Assembly: GCF_001040945.1 (NCBI RefSeq)
Contig: NZ_CP011930.1
Location: 1,178,001 to 1,242,000, forward strand
Source: Herbaspirillum seropedicae
Lineage (GTDB): Bacteria > Pseudomonadota > Gammaproteobacteria > Burkholderiales > Burkholderiaceae_D
Length of the DNA: 64,000 bases
Direction: 5' to 3'
Positions 54,984-63,857 of the stretch are shown piece after piece. Position numbers and translations under genes: made by a program. Position 1 is the first letter of the stretch. Every line of letters starts with the position of its first letter. The notes beneath the pieces were generated by a model that was not told the DNA's origin, did no database searches, and saw only the letters and a list, made by a program, of their open reading frames with translations.

Positions 54984-56741
54984 TCAGAACCCCAACGTAC
55001 GCCCATCCGGATTACGCGGATCCGAGAAGCCATCGAAACCATCCGAGCGGATCTGGATGGTCTGGGTGCGCCCCATGGAAGGCTGCACGCTGATCTTCTG
55101 GCCCTTGTCCTGCAGGATCTTGAGCGTATCGGCGGACAAGCCCTTTTCCACCCGCAGTTGATCCGGCGCCCATTGGTGATGGATGCGCGGGGTGATGGTG
55201 GCTTCGGCCACGTTCATGTCGTGGTCGATCACGTTGAGGATGGTCTGCAGGGTGGTGGTGATGATGCGGCTGCCACCGGGGCTGCCCGTGACCAGGAAGG
55301 GCTTGCCGTCCTTGAGCACGAAGGTGGGCGACATCGACGACAGCGGACGCTTGTAGGGAGCCACTGCATTGGCGTCACCGCCGACCAGGCCAAAGGCATT
55401 GGGCACGCCCGGCTTGGCGGCAAAGTCATCCATCTCGTTGTTCAAGGTGATGCCGGTGCCGGTAGCGACGATGCCACTGCCGAAGTTCAGGTTCAGCGTG
55501 TAGGTGGTGGCCACCAGATTGCCGTCCTTGTCGGCCACCGAGTAGTGGGTGGTCTGGTCGCTTTCATACGGCTGCGGCTGGCCTGGCTTGATCTCGCTGG
55601 ACGGGGTGGCGCGGTCGGGGTTGATCTTCTTGGCCAGCTCATCGGCATAGGCGCGCGAGGTCAGGCCCTTGACCGGGACCTTGGTGAAATCCGGATCGCC
55701 CAGGTATTCGGAGCGGTCGGCATAGGCCAGCTTCATGGTTTCGGCCATGAGGTGGATGGTCTGGGCGCTGTCGGCGCCGTATTGCTTCAGGGGATAGCGT
55801 TCCAGGATGTTCATCATCTGGATGATGTGCACGCCGCCCGAGCTTGGCGGCGGCATGGACATGACCTGGTAGCCGCGATAGTTGCCCGACACCGGCACGC
55901 GCTCCACCACCTTGTAGTTCTTCAGGTCGTCGGCCGAGATCAGGCCGCCGTGCTTGTCCATCTCAGCCACGATCTTCTTGGCGATGCTGCCTTCGTAGAA
56001 GGCCTTGGGACCTTCCTTGGCGATCAGGCGCAGCGACTTGGCCAGGTCCTTCTGGACCAGCAGTTCGCCTTCCTGCAGCGGACGCCCCTCCTTGAAGAAG
56101 ATCGCCTTGGACGAATCCCACTGCCCCAGGTGCTCACGCTCGGCCGAGAGGATCTGCGCCAGGCTGCGGCTGACCGGGTAACCCTTCTCGGCCAGTTCCA
56201 CGGCCGGCTGGATGACCTGCGACAGCTTCATGGTGCCGTACTTGGACAGCGCATGCGACAGGCCCGCCACCGTGCCCGGCACACCCACGGCCAGGTGGGT
56301 GTAGAGCGAGCGGCCCGGCACGACGTTGCCCTTGTCGTCCAGGTACATGTTGCGGGTGGCGCGCTGCGGGGCCATCTCGCGGAAGTCCAGGGCGACGTTC
56401 TTGCCGGTCTTGGCGTCGTGGATCATCATGAAGCCGCCGCCGCCGATGTTGCCCGCATTGGGCAGCACCACGGCCAGCGCGAAGCCCACCGCCACGCCGG
56501 CATCGACGGCATTGCCGCCCTTCTTGAGGATGTCCACGCCGACCTTGGTGGCCAGTTCCTGCTCGGTGGCCACCATGCCGTGCTGGCTGTGCACCGGGCT
56601 GATGATGTCATAGGTGAGGTCGTACTTGACCACGGGTGCGGCCGGGGCCGCCGTCTGGGCCTGGGCCGGCGCGAAGGCCAGCGCGCCGCACAGCGGCAGC
56701 AGGGCCAGGGCGGGTTTGCAAAGACCGGTGAATGTCTGCAT
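54984..56741 (-). CDS. ggt: Gamma-glutamyltransferase (glutathione hydrolase proenzyme)
   Basis: 585 residues with a signal peptide (LALLPLCGALAFAPAQAQ), so periplasmic. It cleaves the gamma-glutamyl bond of glutathione and transfers or hydrolyses it. The proenzyme cuts itself before a Thr, here in SDQTTHYSVADKDGN (about residue 396), separating large and small subunits. Substrate-binding features AGNIGGGGFMMIH, DFREMAPQRA, MSMPPPSSGGVHIIQ and TGSPGGSRI are all present, so it looks active. Start ATG at 56739-56741 has a good AGGAGCATCC upstream. It is a single-gene unit with its own terminator, and it neighbours no other glutathione gene except the distant GST. Confidence 0.94.
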   Translation of the reverse strand: MQTFTGLCKPALALLPLCGALAFAPAQAQTAAPAAPVVKYDLTYDIISPVHSQHGMVATEQELATKVGVDILKKGGNAVDAGVAVGFALAVVLPNAGNIGGGGFMMIHDAKTGKNVALDFREMAPQRATRNMYLDDKGNVVPGRSLYTHLAVGVPGTVAGLSHALSKYGTMKLSQVIQPAVELAEKGYPVSRSLAQILSAEREHLGQWDSSKAIFFKEGRPLQEGELLVQKDLAKSLRLIAKEGPKAFYEGSIAKKIVAEMDKHGGLISADDLKNYKVVERVPVSGNYRGYQVMSMPPPSSGGVHIIQMMNILERYPLKQYGADSAQTIHLMAETMKLAYADRSEYLGDPDFTKVPVKGLTSRAYADELAKKINPDRATPSSEIKPGQPQPYESDQTTHYSVADKDGNLVATTYTLNLNFGSGIVATGTGITLNNEMDDFAAKPGVPNAFGLVGGDANAVAPYKRPLSSMSPTFVLKDGKPFLVTGSPGGSRIITTTLQTILNVIDHDMNVAEATITPRIHHQWAPDQLRVEKGLSADTLKILQDKGQKISVQPSMGRTQTIQIRSDGFDGFSDPRNPDGRTLGF

Positions 56742-56981
56742 GAGGGATGCTCCTGATGATCTCTGGATATGGGAATCTACATATTATTTATAGGAATGCC
56801 GTTCGCCGTGCTGCAAGGGCGAATGACACCGGGAGATTGTAGAGAATGGCGGTGTTCTGTCCAGAGCCGCGGGCCGGCGATGGATGGATTATTGCTGCGG
56901 ATTCGTCCACGGATGTGGGGGATGCCCGTGCGGGGCGAATGGCCGCGCTTCAGGGGCTGAGCTGCCTGGGTGCCCGGGTGC

Positions 56982-58070
56982 TTAGGTGCTCTCGCGCACG
57001 GCCAGCTCGAAACCCAGATCCAGCCGTCCCTTGGCGATCTCTTCCCCCTTGAGCTGGCGCACCAGCATCTCGGCCGACTGGTAGCCGATGTCATAGCGCG
57101 GCGTGACCACGGTGGTGATGGAGGGCGTGGCGCAGGCCGCCCAGGAGAGGTCATTGAAGCCGGCAATGGCCATCTGACGCGGTACGCTGATGCCCTGGCG
57201 CTGGCATTCGAACAGCGCGCCCAGGGCCAGGTCATCGTTGCAACAGAAGACGGAATCGCAGTCGGGATGATCTTGCAGCACCCGGCGCAGCAGCTGCGCG
57301 CCCATGTCCACGGTGGTGGGCTGCGGCAGCAACACTTCGATATCGGCTGCCAGGCCAGCTTCCTGCAAGCCTTTGCGGAAGCCTTCGCGGCGCTTCATCA
57401 TGCGCGGATCGAGCTGGGCCGCCAGGAAGGCAGGGCGGCGGTAGCCGCGCTCGGCCAGATGCCGGGCCACGGCATGGCCGGCGCGGGTCTGCGAAAAACC
57501 GACCGAGTAATCCTGCTGGCTGCGGCCCAGGTCGAACATGCGCACCGCCGGGATGGCGCGGCTGGCCGGGCGGCTTTGCAGGATGTCGTGCTGTTGGCTG
57601 CTGGAGAGCAGGAAGCCCGCCGGCGCATGGGCCAGGTAGGTGGCGATGAGTTCTTCTTCCTTGTGGCGGTCATAGCCGGTCTCGCCGATGAGGAATTGGT
57701 AGCCCACGCTGGCCAGGTAGTCGCGGATGCCCGAGAGGGTCTCGATGAACACCGCATTGGTCAGCGACGGCACCAGCACGGCCACCACCTGCGAGCGCGC
57801 CGAGGCCAGCGTGGCGGCGGCCTGGTTGGGTACATAGCCGAGCTTGTCGATGGCCTCCAGGATGCGCTGGCGCGACTGTTCCTGCACCAGCGCCGGGGTC
57901 TTCAAGGCGCGCGAGACCGTCATCGGACTCACCCCAGCCTCGGCGGCCACATCGATGATGGTCACGCGTCCGGTGGCGCGGCTGCCACGTACGGCGGGAG
58001 GGGATTTGGGCTTGGACTTGGATGCTGCGCGCTGGGTCATGGGAAAGCGGTCTTTTCTTGATGGCGACAT
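56982..58070 (-). CDS. gntR: LacI-family repressor, GntR (gluconate) type
   Basis: 362 residues. The HTH is near residues 35-60 (VTIIDVAAEAGVSPMTVSRAL, hinge KLGYVPNQAAATLAS), followed by a periplasmic-binding-protein-like domain (VAVLVPSLTNAVFIETLSGI, CNDDLALGALFECQRQGI, IAGFNDLSWAACATPSITTV). It matches gluconate-utilisation GntR repressors. It is divergent from the gntP-type permease and its kinase, and two palindromes matching the E. coli GntR operator consensus lie in front of the permease. The start may instead be the ATG at 58038-58040, ten codons in; neither has a strong ribosome-binding site. Confidence 0.88.
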   Translation of the reverse strand: MSPSRKDRFPMTQRAASKSKPKSPPAVRGSRATGRVTIIDVAAEAGVSPMTVSRALKTPALVQEQSRQRILEAIDKLGYVPNQAAATLASARSQVVAVLVPSLTNAVFIETLSGIRDYLASVGYQFLIGETGYDRHKEEELIATYLAHAPAGFLLSSSQQHDILQSRPASRAIPAVRMFDLGRSQQDYSVGFSQTRAGHAVARHLAERGYRRPAFLAAQLDPRMMKRREGFRKGLQEAGLAADIEVLLPQPTTVDMGAQLLRRVLQDHPDCDSVFCCNDDLALGALFECQRQGISVPRQMAIAGFNDLSWAACATPSITTVVTPRYDIGYQSAEMLVRQLKGEEIAKGRLDLGFELAVREST

Positions 58071-58129
58071 GATACCTGCTTGCGGAGTGGGAGGGCGTGG
58101 TTCCTGCGGGATGCGAGGAGACGGTGCGC

Positions 58130-58390
58130 CTTCGATACGCGGCCATGCCGCTACTCAGTCCGAACGGTGGGCGAAGAAAGACGGAAGGGAAGGAGGGGGG
58201 GACGATGCAGCCCCGATACCGTTCGGACTGAGTAGCCGCGCAGGGGCGTATCGAAGACGCACCAGGGCCGCAACCAGCGCTGCGTCTTCGATACGGCCCT
58301 GCGGGCCTACTCAGTCCGAACGGAAGGAGATAGGGACGATGCAACCCCGATACCGTTCGGACTGAGTAGCCGCGCAGCGGCGTATCGAAG
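58130..58390. repeat. Cluster of four REP-like units between gntR and the gluconate operon
   Basis: Four 38-bp units alternate in orientation: inverted at 58130-58167, direct at 58219-58256, inverted at 58286-58323, direct at 58353-58390. Direct units read CCGTTCGGACTGAGTAG, a GC hairpin, then GTATCGAAG. The two direct units are parts of a longer 59-bp near-identical direct repeat (58200-58258 and 58334-58392, including GGACGATGCA.CCCCGATA). The cluster fills the first half of the 714-bp gntR-gntP gap. Confidence 0.88.
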
Positions 58391-58525
58391 ACACGCCTAC
58401 AGATCACCGCCAGCCTCCCCCGGCAGCATGAGTCCGGAGCGCACCCGAAAGAAAATGATTTCCGCACGGCATGACCTGCCTTCCGTTTCCTCCCTCCTTC
58501 TACCGCACCGCAACACAACAAATGT

Positions 58526-58555
58526 TTGACCCACGCAAAATGTTAGCGTTATCAT
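58526..58555 (+). promoter_or_regulatory. Promoter of the gluconate operon
   Basis: TTGACC (58526-58531) and TATCAT (58550-58555) with 18 bp between them match sigma-70 -35 and -10 elements (5 of 6 each). The -10 element is the right half of a GntR-like operator. Transcription from here would leave a leader of about 220 nt before the permease ATG, with a small CACTA/TAGTG stem-loop at 58644-58659. Confidence 0.65.
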
Positions 58556-58579
58556 CGCGCCCCATGTTAACGCTAACAT
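58540..58579. promoter_or_regulatory. Two GntR-type operators
   Basis: ATGTTAGCGTTATCAT (58540-58555) and ATGTTAACGCTAACAT (58564-58579), 24 bp apart start to start. Both match the ATGTTA-N4-TAACAT form known for E. coli GntR; the second has perfect half-sites. One covers the -10 element and the other the region just downstream, so a bound repressor would block transcription initiation. Confidence 0.8.
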
Positions 58580-58784
58580 CCGAACCTCCGGACACACGGC
58601 GGCGGGGTCAGCGGTGGCATACCACACTCAGGAAAACAGATAACACTACGCAGATAGTGCAGATGTTCGTGCCGCCCGCCGGGGTGGCCGCAGGAGACGT
58701 TCGCCCGACTCATCGTCAGCAGGGCCGCGTTGCTGCGGCTGTCCCAGGGGCGCATGCCATCGGCTATCGGCAATCGGAGAACCC

Positions 58785-60137
58785 ATGCTGGGAATGAGCC
58801 ACGACGCCACCTTGCTGTTCAATGCAGTCATTGCCATCCTGGCGCTGATCCTGATGATCACGCGCCTGCGCATCCACCCCTTCATCGCCCTGACGATCAC
58901 GTCGGGCTTGCTCGGCCTGATCTCGGGCATGCCGCTACCCAAGATCGTCAAGTCCTTCCAGGACGGTTTCGGCGGCGTGCTCGGTTTCGTCGGCATCGTG
59001 CTGGGCCTGGGCACCATGCTGGGCAAGCTCATGGCCGAATCCGGCGGGGCCGACCAGATCGCGCAGACGCTGGTGCGCGCCTTTGGCCGCGAGCGCGTGC
59101 ACTGGGCCATGATGATGGGCGCCTTCCTGGTCGGCATCCCGCTGTTCTTCGAGATCGGCTTCGTGCTGCTGATTCCGCTGGTGTTCATCGTGGCGCGCCG
59201 CTCGGGCGTGCCGCTGTTCAAGATCGGCATGCCCATGCTGGCCAGCCTGTCGGTGATGCACGGCCTGGTGCCGCCGCACCCGGGGCCGCTCCTGGCCATC
59301 GGTATCTTCGGTGCGGACATCGGCAAGACCATCTTCTATGGCCTGCTGGTAGGTCTGCCGACGGTGATCATTGCTGGCCCCATGTTCGGCGCTTTCATTT
59401 CCCGTTACGTCGATATCAAGCCGTCCGAAGAACTGATGGCGCAACTGGTGCGTGAGCCGCAGACGACCAAGCTGCCTGGCTTTGCCACCACCCTCATCAC
59501 CGTGCTCGCGCCGGTCTTCCTGATGTTGTTGAAGACCCTGGTCGACGTCACCCTGCCCGAAGGCCACGCCATGCGTGACCTGATGGACTTCATCGGCAAC
59601 CCCATCGTGGCGCTGCTGGCTGCGCTCTTGCTGGCTATCTGGACCTTCGGCATCGCCCGTGGCTTCACCCGCCAGCAAGTGTTGAAATTCGTGGACCAGA
59701 GCCTGGCCCCCACCGCAGCCATCGTGCTGATCATCGGCGCCGGCGGCGGCTTCAAGCAGATGCTGGTCAATTCCGGCGTGGGTACGGCCATCGGCCAACT
59801 GGCCGTGCATGCGCAAATCTCGCCGCTGCTGCTGGCCTGGTTCGTGGCCGGCGTGATCCGTGTGGCCACCGGTTCGGCGACCGTCGCTACCATCACGGGA
59901 GCAGGCATCGTCGCTCCACTGGTGGCGCTGATCCCCGGCACCAACAAGGAACTGCTGGTGCTGGCCACCGGCGCCGGTTCGCTGATCCTGTCGCACGTCA
60001 ACGATGCCGGTTTCTGGCTGGTCAAGGAATACTTCAACATGAGCGTCGGTGAGACCTTCAAGACCTGGACGGTGATGGAAACGCTGATCTCGGTTGTTGC
60101 TATCATCTTCATCATGTTGCTCAACCTGGTCGTCTGA
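58785..60137 (+). CDS. GntP-family gluconate:H+ symporter
   Basis: 450 residues, very hydrophobic, about 12 membrane segments. Family features include FIALTITSGLLGLISGMPLP, FQDGFGGVLGFVGIVLGLGT, GIPLFFEIGFVLLIPLVF, the conserved MHGLVPPHPGPLLAIG, and near the end RVATGSATVATITGAG and LSHVNDAGFWLVKEYFN. These are typical of GntT/GntP/GntU and idonate permeases, which bring gluconate or L-idonate across the inner membrane. CGGAG lies six bases before the ATG at 58785. First gene of the operon controlled by the operators above; kinase 56 bp downstream. Confidence 0.93.
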   Translation: MLGMSHDATLLFNAVIAILALILMITRLRIHPFIALTITSGLLGLISGMPLPKIVKSFQDGFGGVLGFVGIVLGLGTMLGKLMAESGGADQIAQTLVRAFGRERVHWAMMMGAFLVGIPLFFEIGFVLLIPLVFIVARRSGVPLFKIGMPMLASLSVMHGLVPPHPGPLLAIGIFGADIGKTIFYGLLVGLPTVIIAGPMFGAFISRYVDIKPSEELMAQLVREPQTTKLPGFATTLITVLAPVFLMLLKTLVDVTLPEGHAMRDLMDFIGNPIVALLAALLLAIWTFGIARGFTRQQVLKFVDQSLAPTAAIVLIIGAGGGFKQMLVNSGVGTAIGQLAVHAQISPLLLAWFVAGVIRVATGSATVATITGAGIVAPLVALIPGTNKELLVLATGAGSLILSHVNDAGFWLVKEYFNMSVGETFKTWTVMETLISVVAIIFIMLLNLVV

Positions 60138-60193
60138 CCTTCAATGATGCATGCCCGGCACGCCCGGGCGTGACTGCTTGCAAAGGAATCTCC

Positions 60194-61756
60194 ATGTCCA
60201 CGTCCGCCTTGGCCCGCTATATGCTCGGTGTCGATATCGGCACCACCAGCACCAAGTCCGTCGTCTTCACCCTCGATGGCAAGGTGGTTGCCCAGCATGC
60301 GGAGGAATATCCGGTCCTCTGCACCGAGCCGGGCATGGCCGAACAGGACCCGGAGCAGATCGTCGCTGCCGCGCTGGCCTCCATTGCTGGCGCGGTCAAG
60401 GCCGCCAAGGCGGCGCCGCAGGAGATCGCGCTGCTGTCCTTCAGCGCAGCCATGCACAGCGTCATCGCGCTCGATGCCGAGAACCGCTTGCTGTCCAACA
60501 GCATCACCTGGGGCGATATTCGCGCCTCGGTCTGGGCCGAGCGCATCAAGCACGAGCATGACGGCAACGCCATCTATCGCCGCACCGGCACGCCTGTCCA
60601 CCCGATGTCGCCGCTGTGCAAGCTGATGTGGATGCGCCATGAAAAGCCGGACGTCTTCCATCGTGCAGCGCGCTTCGTGGGCATCAAGGAATACCTGCTC
60701 TACCAGCTCTTCGGCCAATGGGTGGTAGACCATTCCATCGCCTCGGCCACCGGCATGTTCAACCTGCGCGAGCTGGCCTGGGACCAGGGCGCACTGGCCT
60801 TGCTGGGTGTGCGGCCCGACCAGTTGCCCACGCCCGTGCCGACCACGCACCGCCTGCCGGCGCTCTCGTCCGAGATGGCGCAGCGCCTGGGCTTGTCGGT
60901 CGATACGCCCTTCATCATCGGCGCCAATGACGGCGTGCTCTCCAACCTGGGCGTGAACGCCATCGAGATCGGCCATGTCGCCGTGACCATTGGAACTTCC
61001 GGCGCCATGCGCACGGTGATCGATGAACCGCGGACCGATCCGCAGGGCCGCCTGTTCTGCTATGCCCTGACCGAAAAGCACTGGGTGGTGGGCGGCCCGG
61101 TCAACAACGGCGGCAACATCTTCCGCTGGGTGCGCGATGAACTGGCCACCGCAGAGGCGGCTGCGGCGCGTGAAGAGGGTGTCGATCCCTACGAGGCACT
61201 GACCCGCATCGCCGAGAAGGTGCGTCCCGGTGCAGAAGGACTGCTGTTCCATCCTTTCATGGCCGGCGAGCGCGCCCCGCTGTGGAATGCCGACCTGCGC
61301 GGTTCCTTCTTCGGCCTGGCCCTGCATCACGGCAAGCATCACATGATCCGCGCAGCGCTGGAGGGCGTGATCTTCAATCTCTACAGCATCCTGCCGGCGC
61401 TGGAAGAACTGGTCGGCCCCACCAAGCGCATGATGGCCACGGGCGGCTTCGCACGGTCGGCGCTGTGGCGGCAGATGATGGCTGACATCTTCAACCGCGA
61501 AGTGGTGGTGCCGGAGAGTGTGGAATCGTCCTGCCTGGGCGCAGCCGTGCTGGGCGCGTGGGCGCTGGGCCTGGTGCCGTCGCTGTCGGTGATCTCCGGC
61601 ATGGTCGGCTCCACCAACCATCACGCCCCCGAGGCCGAGGCGGTGGCCGTCTATGGCCGCCTGCAACCCATCTTTGCGGCCATTCCGGCCAAGCTGGAGG
61701 CGGAGTATCACGCCATTGCCGCCTTCCAGCGCGAGGCGGGGCGCCCTCATCCTTAG
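60194..61756 (+). CDS. gntK: Gluconokinase, FGGY family
   Basis: 520 residues. FGGY kinase with YMLGVDIGTTSTKSVVFTLD at the N-terminus, SFSAAMHSVIALD and SITWGDIRASVWAE in the sugar-binding part, VTIGTSGAMR and the C-terminal MMATGGFARSALWRQMMADI. This is the gluconokinase type of Gram-positive and many proteobacteria, not the small P-loop GntK of E. coli. It makes 6-phosphogluconate from gluconate. ATG at 60194 is preceded by AAAGGA; an in-frame start 24 bp upstream is less likely. It follows the permease, and a REP-like pair separates it from idnO. Confidence 0.9.
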   Translation: MSTSALARYMLGVDIGTTSTKSVVFTLDGKVVAQHAEEYPVLCTEPGMAEQDPEQIVAAALASIAGAVKAAKAAPQEIALLSFSAAMHSVIALDAENRLLSNSITWGDIRASVWAERIKHEHDGNAIYRRTGTPVHPMSPLCKLMWMRHEKPDVFHRAARFVGIKEYLLYQLFGQWVVDHSIASATGMFNLRELAWDQGALALLGVRPDQLPTPVPTTHRLPALSSEMAQRLGLSVDTPFIIGANDGVLSNLGVNAIEIGHVAVTIGTSGAMRTVIDEPRTDPQGRLFCYALTEKHWVVGGPVNNGGNIFRWVRDELATAEAAAAREEGVDPYEALTRIAEKVRPGAEGLLFHPFMAGERAPLWNADLRGSFFGLALHHGKHHMIRAALEGVIFNLYSILPALEELVGPTKRMMATGGFARSALWRQMMADIFNREVVVPESVESSCLGAAVLGAWALGLVPSLSVISGMVGSTNHHAPEAEAVAVYGRLQPIFAAIPAKLEAEYHAIAAFQREAGRPHP

Positions 61757-61767
61757 GTTCATGGTTC

Positions 61768-61869
61768 CCGTTCGGACTGAGTAGCGGCTTCGCCGCGTAT
61801 CGAAGGCGCCCCTGCAGCAAGCTTGGGAGCGCCTTCGATACGGCCCAAGGGCCTACTCAGTCCGAACGG
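61768..61869. repeat. REP-like palindromic pair between gluconokinase and idnO
   Basis: Direct unit CCGTTCGGACTGAGTAG with hairpin CGGCTTCGCCG and GTATCGAAG, then the inverted unit CTTCGATACGGCCC ... TCCGAACGG. It begins 12 bp after the kinase stop and ends 46 bp before the idnO start, inside what is probably a single operon. Confidence 0.88.
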
Positions 61870-61914
61870 CCGCGTTGATTCTATGCGTAGTCGATTTGAT
61901 TTCAAGGAGATGAT

Positions 61915-62709
61915 GTGACCACCAAGACCACCCCCTTGCCCGCAGGCTTGCAGGGCTTTTCGCTGGAAGGCAAGCTGGCGCTGATCACCGGTTCTTCCGG
62001 CGGCATCGGCCTGGCGCTGGCGCGCGGCATGGCCCAGGCGGGCGCGGCCATCGTGCTCAACGGGCGCGACGCCGGCAAGCTGGCTGCCGTGGCGGCGCAA
62101 CTGCGCGCCGAAGGCCATACCATCCATGAATCCAGTTTCGACGCCACCTCCTCCGAGGAGGTCAAGGCCGCGGTGCAGAAGATCGAAAGCGAGATCGGCC
62201 CCATCGGCATCCTGGTCAACAATGCCGGCATCCAGCGCCGCAATCCGCTGGAAGAGTTCAAGGAATCGGACTGGCACGACCTCATCAGCACCAACCTCAA
62301 CAGCGTCTTCTTCGCCGCCCAGGCGGTGGCGCGCCACATGATCCCGCGCGGCGCGGGCAAGATCATCAACATCTGTTCGGTGCAGAGCGAGCTGGGCCGT
62401 CCCGGCATCGCCCCCTATACCGCCACCAAGGGCGCGGTGAAGATGTTCACCAAGGGCATGGCCATCGACTGGGGCAAGTACGGCATCCAGGTCAACGGCC
62501 TGGGGCCCGGCTACTTCAAGACCGAGATGAACATGGCCCTGGTCAACGACGCCAAGTTCACCGACTGGCTGGTGGGCCGCACTCCGTCGCGCCGCTGGGG
62601 TGACGTGGAAGACCTGGTCGGCGCGGCCGTGTTCCTGGCCAGCGATGCCTCGCGCTTCGTCAACGGTCACATCCTCTATGTGGATGGCGGCGTGACGGCC
62701 ACCTTGTAA
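61915..62709 (+). CDS. idnO: Gluconate 5-dehydrogenase (SDR family)
   Basis: 264-residue SDR that interconverts 5-keto-D-gluconate and D-gluconate with NAD(P)H. FSLEGKLALITGSSGGIGLA has the cofactor motif at 25-32, NNAGIQRRNPLEEF is the IdnO/Gno signature, and Y168/K172 are in YTATKG. The IICSVQSELGRPGIAPYTAT-like stretch and VNGLGPGYFKTEMN are typical of this subfamily. The start is GTG at 61915 with AAGGAG five bases upstream; a nearby ATG is followed at once by a stop. With idnD downstream it forms the idonate to gluconate pathway. Confidence 0.88.
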   Translation: MTTKTTPLPAGLQGFSLEGKLALITGSSGGIGLALARGMAQAGAAIVLNGRDAGKLAAVAAQLRAEGHTIHESSFDATSSEEVKAAVQKIESEIGPIGILVNNAGIQRRNPLEEFKESDWHDLISTNLNSVFFAAQAVARHMIPRGAGKIINICSVQSELGRPGIAPYTATKGAVKMFTKGMAIDWGKYGIQVNGLGPGYFKTEMNMALVNDAKFTDWLVGRTPSRRWGDVEDLVGAAVFLASDASRFVNGHILYVDGGVTATL

Positions 62710-62737
62710 ATCATTTAGCTCATTTTCGGAGAAGACC

Positions 62738-63775
62738 ATGCAACAAGGCCTCGTCATCCATGCGCCGCACGACCTGCGCATCCAGGCACTGGACACCGGC
62801 GCACTGCAGCCGCAGCAACTGAAGGTCAAGGTCAAGGCCGGCGGCATCTGCGGCTCGGACCTGCACTACTACCATCACGGCGGCTTCGGCGTGGTGCGCA
62901 TCAAGGAACCGATGGTGCTGGGCCATGAAGTCTCGGGCCAGATCGCCGAAGTCGGTACGGCCGTCACCGACATCGCTCCCGGCACGCGCATCGCCATCTC
63001 GCCTAGCCGCCCCTGCGGCGCGTGCAAGTACTGCCAGGAAGGCAAGCAGAACCATTGCCTGGACATGCGCTTCTACGGCAGCGCCATGCGCACGCCGCAC
63101 GTGCAGGGCGCCTTCCGCCAGGAAATCATCATCGAACGTTCGCAGGCCCACGTCGTCGCTGACCACGTCAGCGATGGCGAAGCCGCCATGGCCGAGCCGC
63201 TGTCGGTGGCGCTGCACGCGGTGCGCCGCGCCGGCCCGCTGGTGGGCAAGCGCGTGCTGGTGACCGGCTGCGGTCCCATCGGCGCGCTGGTGGTGGTGGC
63301 TGCGCGCCGCGCCGGGGCGCTGGAAGTGGTGGTCACCGATGTGGCCAGCATGCCGCTGCAGGCGGCCTTGCAGGTGGGGGCGGACAGCGCCATCAACATG
63401 GCCGAGACGCCCGCTGCCCTGAAGGCCTATGCCGCCGACAAGGGGACCTTCGATGTGCTCTTCGAGGCCAGCGGCAATGAGCGCGCGCTGGTGGGCGCGC
63501 TGGAAGCCCTGCGCCCGCAGGCCATCATCGTGCAGGTCGGCCTGGGCGGCGACATCCAGTTCCCGGCCAACCTGCTGGTGGGCAAGGAGCTGGAGTGGCG
63601 CGGCGCCTTCCGCTTCCATGAAGAGTTCGCCATGGCGGTGGAGCTGATGAACCGCAAGCTGGTGGATGTGAAGCCGCTGATCACGGCGACCTATCCCATT
63701 GCCCAGGCAGTGGAAGCCTTCGAGATCGCCGGCGACCGCTCGCGCATGATGAAGGTGCAGATCAGTTTTGACTGA
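62738..63775 (+). CDS. idnD: L-idonate 5-dehydrogenase, zinc-dependent
   Basis: 345-residue medium-chain dehydrogenase oxidising L-idonate to 5-ketogluconate. Catalytic zinc ligands C38 (GICGSDLHYYHHGG) and H63-E64 (LGHEVSG), the structural zinc cysteines C93, C96, C99 and C107 (RPCGACKYCQEGKQNHC), and the Rossmann motif VTGCGPIGALVV are present. GSDLHYYHHGGFG is characteristic of IdnD. It follows idnO by 28 bp and is closed by a strong terminator. A general polyol dehydrogenase is the alternative, but the idnO/gluconokinase context fits idonate. Confidence 0.88.
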   Translation: MQQGLVIHAPHDLRIQALDTGALQPQQLKVKVKAGGICGSDLHYYHHGGFGVVRIKEPMVLGHEVSGQIAEVGTAVTDIAPGTRIAISPSRPCGACKYCQEGKQNHCLDMRFYGSAMRTPHVQGAFRQEIIIERSQAHVVADHVSDGEAAMAEPLSVALHAVRRAGPLVGKRVLVTGCGPIGALVVVAARRAGALEVVVTDVASMPLQAALQVGADSAINMAETPAALKAYAADKGTFDVLFEASGNERALVGALEALRPQAIIVQVGLGGDIQFPANLLVGKELEWRGAFRFHEEFAMAVELMNRKLVDVKPLITATYPIAQAVEAFEIAGDRSRMMKVQISFD

Positions 63776-63821
63776 ATCGGCACAGTGGCCCGGACGCCGG
63801 GCTGCTGCGAGGATTCATGAG

Positions 63822-63857
63822 AATGCCGTCCGCAGCATTGCTGGACGGCATTTTTTT
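63822..63857 (+). terminator. Rho-independent terminator of the gluconate/idonate operon
   Basis: Perfect 10-bp stem AATGCCGTCC / GGACGGCATT with an 11-nt loop and a run of seven T, 46 bp after the idnD stop. Confidence 0.93.

Noticed and set aside
58471..58797. 108-codon frame in the gntR-gntP gap
   Set aside because: Overlaps the promoter, both operators and the permease start; composition is not protein-like.
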